Source: Alkalicoccobacillus murimartini | GTDB taxonomy: Bacteria > Bacillota > Bacilli > Bacillales > Bacillaceae_D | DNA: 64,000 nt | Assembly (NCBI RefSeq): GCF_030813245.1 | Contig: NZ_JAUSUA010000002.1 | Location: 434,001-498,000, forward strand | Direction: 5' to 3' | In this document: positions 16,714 through 24,037 of the stretch, piece by piece | Layout of the letters: every line of letters begins with the position of its first letter | How positions within the stretch are numbered: the stretch's first letter is position 1 | The notes under the pieces: generated by a model | The model's input: only the letters and a program-made list of their open reading frames with translations | Database searches by the model: none | Told to the model about the DNA's origin: nothing | Made by a program: the position numbers and the translations under genes

Positions 16714-18420
16714 ATGCCGTTGAAATCCATTCGAGGTAAGTTATTTAGTGTATTTGGTACTATGGTTTTATTATTTTTTGGATTATCTATTTATTTGGTT
16801 GCGTCTCTCATCCAAACAAACGAGCGCATGGAGTCCATGCAAGAAGTGGACTTTGAATTACTTCTTCTTCAAGAGAGAATGGCTAATAGCATGAATGATC
16901 GCTTAGCACTATTTAGGGGATATATTATTTTCGGAGAGGAAGATTATCTTCAGAGGTTTGAAGCTGTAAATGAACAAATGATTAAAACCAAAGAAGAATT
17001 AGTGATTCTTTCTTCTAGTGATCAACTAGCTGGAACGATTGAGAAATCAGACCAATGGTTAAATATTATAGAGAATGACGTTTTACCGCTTTACCAAAAC
17101 GGTGACGTTGATGCTGCAAATGAGTCAATGAGAGCCAATACAACAGGATTAGCCCGTGAAATCACAAGTAGCTTCCAAGAATTAGCTGATGATAGACGAG
17201 CCAATATGGAAGCGAGCTTTGATAAGAATACGCAAGAACTGAATTCACTAAAAATTATTGTGATTAGTACTGTCAGTTTTTCTGTCATTCTTATGATTGT
17301 TTTGATCCTATGGCTTGCATCAGCTATTACAAAACCACTTAAACGACTGGTTAAAGAGGCAGATTTGATTGCTAATGCAGATCTATCGAGTCAACCACTT
17401 ATCATAAAAACAAAGGACGAGCTTGCGATTCTAGGGAACTCCTTTAATGAAATGAAAAAATCATTACGCACTTTAATTGGACAAACGAGAAATGTTTCGG
17501 AAAATGTAGCAGCAACTTCACAGCAGTTATCTGCTAGTTCAGAAGAGACATCCGCTGCGACCAACCAAATTGCTGATACCATTCAATCACTAACAAATAC
17601 TGCCGAACAAAATCTAACCCTATCGAATCAAAGCTTAGAAGCATCAAGTGAAATGGAGCAGAGTGCTCTGCACATTTCAAAGGCAACACATTCAGTGAAG
17701 GTTGCATCAGAGGACATGGATACACGTTCAACAGAAGGAAGAGAGACAGTGTCGAAAGCTATTCAACAGATTGAATCAATTAATCAAACCGTTGGGGCTA
17801 CCTCAAAGACAATGAATCAACTGGAGCAGCAAGCTTCAGAAATCGGCTCTATCCTAGAACTAATTACATCCATCTCAGATCAGACAAATCTATTATCATT
17901 AAATGCTGCCATTGAAGCAGCTAGAGCTGGAGAGAGTGGAAAAGGTTTTGCTGTTGTAGCAGGAGAAGTACGAAACTTGGCAGAGCAATCCAAAGAATCA
18001 GTGACTAAAATTGAAGCGATGATTAAATCGATTCAACATCACGCAAAAACCGCCGCATCCGACATGCAAAAAGGAACAAGCGAAGTCACAAAAGGAACCC
18101 AAATGATCAAAGAAGTGGATCGTTCCTTTGAAGAAATATCAACGTCTATTAACAAGGTCAACGAGCAAATTCAGACTGTCACTGCCTCGGCAGATGATAT
18201 CTCTAATCGTACAATCCAATTAAAAGACCACATCTCGCAAATGAATCACGCAGCCAAGTCAACACTCGAAGGGACAGAAGATGCCGCAGCTAGCACCGAA
18301 GAACAGCTTGCTGCAATGGAAGAAGTTGCTTCATCTGCGCAAGGATTGGCGGATCTGGCTGGAGATTTGAGAGATGAGATTTCTCGGTTTAAGGTAGAGG
18401 AAAGTGTAACAGAAGAATAG
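16714..18420 (+). CDS. Methyl-accepting chemotaxis protein
   Basis: The 568-residue receptor has a membrane segment at about 11-32, an extracellular four-helix-bundle sensor (about 33-187), a second membrane segment (about 188-210), HAMP (about 211-263) and a long cytoplasmic coiled coil. The hairpin tip that contacts CheA/CheW is intact ([20 protein letters not shown], then [18 protein letters not shown]). The C-terminal [15 protein letters not shown] is a typical methylation region. It is preceded by a sigma-D-like promoter and followed by a terminator. A close paralogue follows in tandem. The ligand is unknown. Confidence 0.93.
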   Translation: MPLKSIRGKLFSVFGTMVLLFFGLSIYLVASLIQTNERMESMQEVDFELLLLQERMANSMNDRLALFRGYIIFGEEDYLQRFEAVNEQMIKTKEELVILSSSDQLAGTIEKSDQWLNIIENDVLPLYQNGDVDAANESMRANTTGLAREITSSFQELADDRRANMEASFDKNTQELNSLKIIVISTVSFSVILMIVLILWLASAITKPLKRLVKEADLIANADLSSQPLIIKTKDELAILGNSFNEMKKSLRTLIGQTRNVSENVAATSQQLSASSEETSAATNQIADTIQSLTNTAEQNLTLSNQSLEASSEMEQSALHISKATHSVKVASEDMDTRSTEGRETVSKAIQQIESINQTVGATSKTMNQLEQQASEIGSILELITSISDQTNLLSLNAAIEAARAGESGKGFAVVAGEVRNLAEQSKESVTKIEAMIKSIQHHAKTAASDMQKGTSEVTKGTQMIKEVDRSFEEISTSINKVNEQIQTVTASADDISNRTIQLKDHISQMNHAAKSTLEGTEDAAASTEEQLAAMEEVASSAQGLADLAGDLRDEISRFKVEESVTEE

Positions 18421-18422
18421 GG

Positions 18423-18462
18423 AAAAGCCACATCATCAATAGATGATGTGGTTTTATTTTTA
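18423..18462 (+). terminator. Intrinsic terminator after the first chemoreceptor
   Basis: AAAAGCCACATCATC and GATGATGTGGTTTT form a near-perfect stem with a 4-nt loop, followed by a T-rich tail. Confidence 0.9.
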
Positions 18463-18563
18463 TTGATCGGATAATGATATGGTTCAATCGAGTTTTTATG
18501 TAGCATACAAATGAAAACTTCAATAGTTGTAATTGGTATTATTTATTAATTAAGCGTTACCAT

Positions 18564-18590
18564 TAACAATAATTCACCTAACTCCGATAT
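18564..18590 (+). promoter_or_regulatory. Sigma-D-like promoter of the second chemoreceptor gene
   Basis: TAAC, 15 nt, then TCCGATAT. The same arrangement is found before the first receptor, although the surrounding sequence is different, so the motif appears conserved for function. Confidence 0.6.
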
Positions 18591-18641
18591 AAGTAATAAT
18601 TCAGTTTTCAGTCGAACCAATACAATGAAAGAAGTGATAAG

Positions 18642-20336
18642 GTGAAAACGATCCGCGGTAAGTTATTTGGTGTGTTTGGTGTCATGGTTATCCTGTTTCT
18701 CAGTTTGTCCGTGTATATGATTGTGACACTGACCCAATCTAGTGAACGCATGAATGCGATGCAGCAACATGAGTTTGAATTGCTATTGGCTCAGGAAAGA
18801 CTCGCTTATAACGTGAACGATCGGCTAGCTCTTTCGAGAGGATACGTATTATTTGGGAAGAGCGAGTATCTAGATCAATTAGAGGCAGTGAATCTAGCCA
18901 TTGAAAAAGATGAGCAAAAAGTACTTCAGCTATCAAATAGCCAAGAGCTTCAAGACACAATCAATCTCTCGACTATTTGGATGGACATGACGGAAGATGA
19001 GGTTTTTCCTCTTTATAAAAGTGGTGGTATTAATGCAGCCTTACCTGCCATGCAAACCAAAACAACACCTCTCGCTCGTGAAATCACGCGTACCTTTCAA
19101 CAATTTGCTGAAGATGAACGTCTACATATGGAACAAAGCTTTGAGTCCAATAACCGCACATTAGATCAACTGCGCATTGTTGTGATCATTGCTGTCAGTT
19201 TATCTATCATTCTCATCACGATCCTCATCGTTTGGTTAGCTTCATCCATTACAAAACCACTAAAGCAACTAGTGAACGAAGCAGAGTTAATTGCCAACGC
19301 CGACTTATCAAGTGAACCCATTACGATTAAGACCAAAGATGAACTTGCTGTATTAGGTCAATCATTCAATAAAATGAAAGAATCCTTACAAAGATTAATC
19401 GGTCAGACGATGCATGTTTCCGATAATGTTGCTTCCACATCACAGCAATTATCCGCTAACTCAGAAGAGACATCATCGGCCACGAATCAAATTGCCGAAA
19501 CGGTTCAAGCTTTAACACATGCCGCTGAATCAAACGTTTCCCTATCAAAACAAAGCCTTAAAGCCTCAAATCAGATGGCAGTCAGTGTTAAATACATCAC
19601 GCAAGCGAGCCAGTCTGTGAAAGAATCATCGCTAGAAATGCATACACGATCAGCCGAAGGACGAACCGCGGTGGCTAGTGCTATTAAACAAATAGAATCG
19701 ATCAACCAGACGGTAGGCACAACATCTACCACAATGGATGAGCTAGAACAGCAAGCGATAGAAATTGGATTAATCCTAGATTTGATCACATCCATCTCAG
19801 AACAAACAAACTTACTTTCCCTCAATGCGGCCATTGAAGCTGCCAGAGCTGGTGAAAGTGGAAAAGGATTCGCAGTTGTAGCAGGAGAAGTCAGAAACCT
19901 AGCTGAACAATCGAAACAATCCGTAAGTAAAATAGAACAAATGATTAAAACCATCCAGGAAAACGCCAAAAAGGCAGCTAATGAAATACAAAGAGGGACA
20001 AACGAAGTAACAATAGGAACACAATTGATCAAAAAAGTTGATCAAACTTTTGAAGAGATCTCGGAATCAATTATTAAAGTAAACCAACAAATCCAAACGG
20101 TCTCGACCTCTGCAAACGATATCTCTCAACAAACCATAAACCTCAAGGATCACGTTTCTAAAATGGATCAAGCGACCCAATCTACACTAGCAGGTACGGA
20201 AGATGCTGCAGCGAGCACAGAAGAGCAACTAGCCGCCATGGAAGAAGTCGCTGCTTCCGCTCAAGGTTTAGCAGAACTGGCCATGCAGCTTCGAGAGGAG
20301 ATGTCGCAGTTTAGGTTGGGCGAGGACGAGAAATAG
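18642..20336 (+). CDS. Methyl-accepting chemotaxis protein, tandem paralogue
   Basis: The 564-residue receptor has the same layout as its neighbour and aligns over its full length, including [18 protein letters not shown] at the N-terminus and the intact tip [20 protein letters not shown]. Divergence is greatest in the extracellular part (about residues 60-170), so the two probably differ in ligand. It starts with GTG at 18642 after an AGAAGTGAT site. A weaker hairpin (AAAGAGTA/TACTCTTT, 20405-20436) follows. Confidence 0.93.
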   Translation: MKTIRGKLFGVFGVMVILFLSLSVYMIVTLTQSSERMNAMQQHEFELLLAQERLAYNVNDRLALSRGYVLFGKSEYLDQLEAVNLAIEKDEQKVLQLSNSQELQDTINLSTIWMDMTEDEVFPLYKSGGINAALPAMQTKTTPLAREITRTFQQFAEDERLHMEQSFESNNRTLDQLRIVVIIAVSLSIILITILIVWLASSITKPLKQLVNEAELIANADLSSEPITIKTKDELAVLGQSFNKMKESLQRLIGQTMHVSDNVASTSQQLSANSEETSSATNQIAETVQALTHAAESNVSLSKQSLKASNQMAVSVKYITQASQSVKESSLEMHTRSAEGRTAVASAIKQIESINQTVGTTSTTMDELEQQAIEIGLILDLITSISEQTNLLSLNAAIEAARAGESGKGFAVVAGEVRNLAEQSKQSVSKIEQMIKTIQENAKKAANEIQRGTNEVTIGTQLIKKVDQTFEEISESIIKVNQQIQTVSTSANDISQQTINLKDHVSKMDQATQSTLAGTEDAAASTEEQLAAMEEVAASAQGLAELAMQLREEMSQFRLGEDEK

Positions 20337-20427
20337 ATGACCCGCTCTAAAGCTTCAAATGTCAATTTCGATTATGCTTAAAATCAGCACTAAACTGATC
20401 ACTAAAAAAGAGTAATAGACAACTTAG

Positions 20428-20560
20428 CTACTCTTTGATTAGTTTCTTAACTAATTGATATTTATCGTTAGTCATTTTTTAGTCTCCTATAAAATCATTT
20501 TTCGACTTTTCCAGTAAGACGCTCTCCATTTAGTAAAGTCTTTGCAACCATTGGTGTTGC
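20428..20560 (-). pseudogene. Remnant: end of a toxin-like frame plus start of an immunity-like frame
   Basis: Reading the minus strand, a stop-terminated fragment ends in EATPMVAKTLLNGERLTGKV (stop at 20495). Ten nt later, after a TAGGAG ribosome site, comes a 15-residue frame MTNDKYQLVKKLIKE (20428-20475). The layout, an end of a frame then a well-placed short start, is what is left when a toxin C-terminus and its immunity gene are deleted. The families are not recognisable. Confidence 0.4.
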
Positions 20561-20574
20561 TTCCCCTATCTACA

Positions 20575-20607
20575 TAAAAAAGCAATAGATTCTTGATCTA
20601 TTGCTTG
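20575..20607 (-). terminator. AAGCAATAGAT-type terminator, copy 1
   Basis: AAGCAATAGAT and ATCTATTGCTT pair and end in a T-run on the minus strand. Nearly the same hairpin recurs at 21941-21972, and a degraded form at 21378-21407, each after an immunity gene. Confidence 0.75.
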
Positions 20608-20619
20608 AACTATAATTTA

Positions 20620-20747
20620 AGTTAAGTATTTTGCTTTTTATTCTTATTGGACCTAGATCACTAAGATCTTCATCTCACCCTGATATTAAGTATAAATGTT
20701 AAATGCGTCTATTTATCTTGACCTTGCTCTTTAAATTCGCCCCATAA
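20620..20747 (-). pseudogene. Decayed C-terminal part of a YezG-family immunity gene
   Basis: The minus strand reads LWGEFKEQGQDK-stop-THLTFIL, which lines up with LWMEFKEHDQEQWTLLTFIL of the intact YezG-like gene at 22893-23312. The Trp codon is now TAG, and the part after LTFILNI is out of frame. No N-terminal half is present. It shares its terminator type with the intact copies. Confidence 0.65.
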
Positions 20748-20756
20748 ACAAATAAA

Positions 20757-21323
20757 TTATTCAATCGGTCCAATTAACTCTTTAATAAGATAAATATGTT
20801 CTACAATTTTAACCTTTTTAAGATTCTCAACTTTTTCATCCCCTCCTAATCCAAGCAAAGGTACATATCCAAAGCATTCATCGTACTCAGGAGGACCATT
20901 CCGTTTTGCAGCCTCAATGTATGGTTGCCAATCCATTTTTTTCACTCTAAAACTTGGTTCCTCAGTTAAAAATTTTACAAATAAATCAAATTCAAATGCA
21001 ATGATCTTTGAAATACCTTTTCGATAGTTCAATTGCATGATAAATCCATCAGAATTATCAATAGGATCCTTCTGCCAACAGAGAAGATCACCCATGGCTG
21101 TTGAAAAAATAGGAATAACATCTTCAGACCTCAAAAAGGTTTCCCTTATAACCTTCAGATAATCATCAGGGTTAATTATGCGTAGATAACCACCTAAAAC
21201 TAAACCGAGTCCATGTTCATCCCAAAATTTCAACAGTTCAGATGGAATGAAGCCCTCATATTTTTTCTTTAAAACCTCTGAGACGTCTTCTTGGAACTCA
21301 AAAGTATCAATAAGACTTTGCAT
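20757..21323 (-). CDS. Tdi1-like immunity protein (GAD-like plus DUF1851), orphan paralogue
   Basis: The 188-residue protein has an N-terminal GAD-like region (FWDEHGLGLVLGGYLRIINP, PIFSTAMGDLLCW) and a C-terminal DUF1851/Tdi1 region (ECFGYVPLLGLGG, VEHIYLIKELIGPIE). It closely resembles the copy next to the LXG toxin at 23456-24025, with the last 40 residues almost identical. Proteins of this type neutralise Ntox15 DNase toxins. No toxin is next to this copy, so it is probably an orphan immunity gene protecting against toxins of relatives. The start has GGAGG 7 nt upstream. Confidence 0.8.
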   Translation of the reverse strand: MQSLIDTFEFQEDVSEVLKKKYEGFIPSELLKFWDEHGLGLVLGGYLRIINPDDYLKVIRETFLRSEDVIPIFSTAMGDLLCWQKDPIDNSDGFIMQLNYRKGISKIIAFEFDLFVKFLTEEPSFRVKKMDWQPYIEAAKRNGPPEYDECFGYVPLLGLGGDEKVENLKKVKIVEHIYLIKELIGPIE

Positions 21324-21416
21324 TCTTAAACCTCCAACTCTAATTATTTGTTGTTAGTTACATTCAAATAGGTACAAAGAACAATAGACTTTTTGATCTT
21401 TTGCTTCAAATATTAA

Positions 21417-21827
21417 TTAAGTTAAATATTTTGCTTCCCAATTTCGTTTCTTATCTATAGCACTTATACCAAATAAATTTTCATGCCCATAATCAATTTT
21501 CATTTTTCCAGTATTATCAAGTATAAAGGTCAAATGAGTCCATTGTTCTTGATCCTGTTCATTAAACTCATTCCATAAATCAGTTAAAATCATATAAAGC
21601 TCGTTTTTCATGTTATCAAAATCATTCTCAGTTACATTATATAAGTCTGGTATATTAAGACTATAAACAGGTTTTCCTCCATCCAGAGGGTAATAATAGA
21701 AGAATACGGTCTTGAATCCCTCTCTATATTCAGCATATAAATATGTTTTCATCCAATCTTCTGGAATAGTATTGACTAGGTTATTTGTGATTTTTTGATA
21801 GATTCTTTCCATATTCTTTGATTCCAT
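21417..21827 (-). CDS. YezG-family (DUF600) immunity protein
   Basis: The 136-residue protein has the YezG pattern: IPEDWMKTYLYAEYREGFKTVFFYY near the N-terminus and WTHLTFILDNTGKMKIDY then WEAKYL at the end. In B. subtilis YezG neutralises the LXG toxin YeeF. AGGAGG precedes the ATG by 8 nt. No toxin gene is adjacent. A degraded hairpin (21378-21407) follows. Confidence 0.85.
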   Translation of the reverse strand: MESKNMERIYQKITNNLVNTIPEDWMKTYLYAEYREGFKTVFFYYYPLDGGKPVYSLNIPDLYNVTENDFDNMKNELYMILTDLWNEFNEQDQEQWTHLTFILDNTGKMKIDYGHENLFGISAIDKKRNWEAKYLT

Positions 21828-21940
21828 CCTCTTATCCTCCTAAGTAGTTTGTTAAATGGTGATCAAATTCCTCACCATTTATTGTATATTTTACATTAAA
21901 CTCACTTGGTCATGGCTAAAACTGATGATCTAAGTTAAAG

Positions 21941-21972
21941 TAAAAAGCAATAGACATTTCATCTATTGCTTC
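21941..21972 (-). terminator. AAGCAATAGA-type terminator, copy 2
   Basis: AAGCAATAGAT and TCTATTGCTT pair with a short loop and end in TTTTTA on the minus strand, 40 nt after the SMI1-like gene. Confidence 0.75.
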
Positions 21973-22012
21973 TAATTTTAAGTATCATAGAATTGTATGT
22001 TTGCGAAACTAA

Positions 22013-22480
22013 CTATTGAACCTTTTTCAAAAATTCATTTAAATTATCTGCTACGAACTCTATATATGGTTCCATGTCGGAAGATTCTTCGTGTTTCCAG
22101 ACGTAAACTTTTGGTTCTTCTTCATTTTCGTAATAGTTCAGACATAAATAATCTCCAGCAAAAAGAACTGCAAATGGTAGTAGTTGAGCACCTGCAACAT
22201 CTTCATCGAAAATAATTCTTTCATCTAGACGAGTTCTCGTTACGTCAATGTCTAGAACTCCATTATCAGTATCAGTGTCTTCTACTATACAAAGGAACCT
22301 CTCGATAACATATGAACTCTGCTCTGTACTGAATTCTTTTTCTAAAGGAATAGCTCCATTAGCTTTAATTAATATGTTTTTTAATGAAAGAGGCAATTTA
22401 GCATTCCAGTATTCTTCTTCTTGTTTTACTACCTCGACACTTGGTAACGGTTTAACTATCGATTGATCATCAAAATTCAT
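22013..22480 (-). CDS. SMI1/KNR4-family immunity protein
   Basis: The 155-residue protein has the SMI1/KNR4 fold signature: EEYWNAKLPLSLKNILIKANGA at the N-terminus (W-x-x-x-LP-x-x-x), LLPFAVLFAGDYLCLNY in the middle and an acidic patch. B. subtilis YobK is of this kind and neutralises the HNH nuclease tip of YobL. AAAGGAGG precedes the ATG. It lies 15 nt behind a detached toxin tip of HNH type, which is probably its partner. Confidence 0.85.
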   Translation of the reverse strand: MNFDDQSIVKPLPSVEVVKQEEEYWNAKLPLSLKNILIKANGAIPLEKEFSTEQSSYVIERFLCIVEDTDTDNGVLDIDVTRTRLDERIIFDEDVAGAQLLPFAVLFAGDYLCLNYYENEEEPKVYVWKHEESSDMEPYIEFVADNLNEFLKKVQ

Positions 22481-22495
22481 TTTACTTCCTCCTTT

Positions 22496-22684
22496 TTATC
22501 TTGGAGCATCTGCCCAATGACCCTTTGATCTTCCTCCATTGTGTGTATATATATCATGTATACCCAGATCTATTAGTTCCAGTTCACCCGGCATTAGGGT
22601 GTATATTCCACCATTCATGATCTCCTCCATACAAATAGAAGCATTTTCGTCGCGAACAAGAGCCCGCGAATTTTTTGAGTTCAC
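22496..22684 (-). pseudogene. Detached C-terminal tip of a YobL-like HNH nuclease toxin
   Basis: The last 40 residues (GELELIDLGIHDIYTHNGG followed by a short tail) match the end of LXG and related HNH nucleases, where G-x-x-x-L-I-x-x-x-IH precedes H-x-GG. There is no LXG or translocation domain in front, only about 20 unrelated codons without a ribosome site. It keeps its position directly before the SMI1-like immunity gene. Such orphan tips are known to serve as cassettes that can recombine onto an intact toxin. Confidence 0.6.
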
Positions 22685-22740
22685 TTATAGTACTATCGTT
22701 ACATCCACATATTTAGTTTTTTACCTTGGCTAAATCAAAT

Positions 22741-22888
22741 CTATAAAATCAAAGAAACGGCTGATTCTTCAAACCATTCCATTGAGATATCAGAAGCTAA
22801 TTTATTGGATGATTCGAATATACTAAATTATACTTTCAATCATGTCTGACTGAAACTCACTAAATTCATCTTTAAAAACTTCGTTCAT
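22741..22888 (-). pseudogene. Decayed immunity gene with internal deletion and frameshift
   Basis: From an ATG at 22888 (with an AAAGGAAG site) the frame reads MNEVFKDEFSEFQSDMIESII and stops. The following sequence reads YSNHPIN in one frame and then SDISMEWFEESAVSLIL in another. Intact relatives I recall have about 150 residues with the same start and a YSNHPTK..D.AMEWFEE end, so the middle is deleted. It begins 5 nt after the upstream YezG stop. Confidence 0.6.
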
Positions 22889-22892
22889 TTAA

Positions 22893-23312
22893 TCAACTTC
22901 CTTTAGTTAAATATTTTGCTTCCCATTCATCTTGTTTGTCCGTGGGACTAAGATCAGCGATATCCTCATAGCTATAATCAATTTTCATTTCTCCAGTATT
23001 ATCAAGAATAAAGGTTAATAGTGTCCATTGCTCCTGATCATGCTCTTTAAATTCCATCCATAAAACTTCAAATAAATCATACAGTTTTCGTCTCATTATA
23101 TTATGATTTTCAACATCAACTTTAAAATCGTGTGGGATATCTAGACTATAGATTGGTTTTTCATTTGCTGTTGGATAATAGTAGAAAAATACTTTTTTAT
23201 ATCCCTCCCCATATTCAGCGTATAAATAAATTTTGCTCCAATCTTCAGGGATTATTTCAACTAACACATTTGCAATTTCTTGGTACGTTTTTTCCATATT
23301 TGATGTCTCCAT
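22893..23312 (-). CDS. YezG-family (DUF600) immunity protein, second copy
   Basis: The 139-residue protein is a paralogue of the one at 21417-21827 (IPEDWSKIYLYAEYGEGYKK, WTLLTFILDNTGEMKIDY, WEAKYLTKG). AGGAGT lies 7 nt before the ATG. It is the second immunity gene behind the LXG toxin, after the Tdi1-like one and a terminator, so it is likely not the partner of that toxin but part of the immunity bank. Confidence 0.85.
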   Translation of the reverse strand: METSNMEKTYQEIANVLVEIIPEDWSKIYLYAEYGEGYKKVFFYYYPTANEKPIYSLDIPHDFKVDVENHNIMRRKLYDLFEVLWMEFKEHDQEQWTLLTFILDNTGEMKIDYSYEDIADLSPTDKQDEWEAKYLTKGS

Positions 23313-23419
23313 TTAAGTAACTCCTGAGAAAATCAGTCAAACTTTCTGTAAATTTTTTACCATCATTCTTATATTAATTTAACTCGGCGATCCATTTTAG
23401 AGTTCGCCCTTGCTAAGCA

Positions 23420-23453
23420 AAAAAGAACCACAGTTAATTACTGTGGTCAAAGA
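23420..23453 (-). terminator. Terminator after the toxin-immunity pair
   Basis: ACCACAGT and ACTGTGGT pair around TAATTA and are followed by a T-run on the minus strand, directly after the Tdi1-like gene. It closes the toxin-immunity transcription unit. Confidence 0.85.
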
Positions 23454-23455
23454 AA

Positions 23456-24025
23456 TTATTCAATCGGCCCCATTAACTCTTTAATAATATAAATATGCTC
23501 TACGATTTTAACCTTTTTTAGATTCTCCACTTTTTCAACCCCACCTAATCCTAGCAATGGAACATACCCAAAGCATTCATCATATGCTGGAGGACCGTCC
23601 CGTTCTACAGCTTCAGGGTAAGGGAGCCAATCCATATCTGGCTCTAAAAAATCTTTCTCTTCTTCTTCAATAAACCTGAAAAATAAATTTATCTTCGTTG
23701 TAATAACACTACTAGTTCCCTTACGATAATTTAGCAAGCCTAAATACGTCTTATTAGCATCATCAAGACTTGACCAATAAAGAACATCACCCATCGCGGT
23801 GGTGAAAATTGGAATAGCGCCCTCGCTTCTTAAGAAGGTATCTTTAAGTACTTCATCATAGCTACCAGGATTAATTACTTTTAGATACCCATTAAGTAAT
23901 GTCCCAAAGCCGTAATTCTCCCAAAAATCCAATATTTGATCAGGTAATTTACCTTTATAGTCTTCAATTGTTTTTTCTGAGACATTTGATTCCACGATAA
24001 AATTATTTAATAATCTACTCTTCAC
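23456..24025 (-). CDS. Tdi1-like immunity protein (GAD-like plus DUF1851), cognate to the LXG toxin
   Basis: The 189-residue protein carries the GAD-like region (FWENYGFGTLLNGYLKVINP, PIFTTAMGDVLYW) and the DUF1851/Tdi1 C-terminus (ECFGYVPLLGLGG, VEHIYIIKELMGPIE). Tdi1 is the antidote of the Agrobacterium type VI DNase Tde1, whose toxin domain is Ntox15. Here the protein lies 12 nt behind a toxin with an Ntox15-like tip, the same pairing in a Gram-positive secretion context. Start is GTG at 24025 after AGGAGG. Confidence 0.88.
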   Translation of the reverse strand: MKSRLLNNFIVESNVSEKTIEDYKGKLPDQILDFWENYGFGTLLNGYLKVINPGSYDEVLKDTFLRSEGAIPIFTTAMGDVLYWSSLDDANKTYLGLLNYRKGTSSVITTKINLFFRFIEEEEKDFLEPDMDWLPYPEAVERDGPPAYDECFGYVPLLGLGGVEKVENLKKVKIVEHIYIIKELMGPIE

Positions 24026-24037
24026 TGTCTTCCTCCT

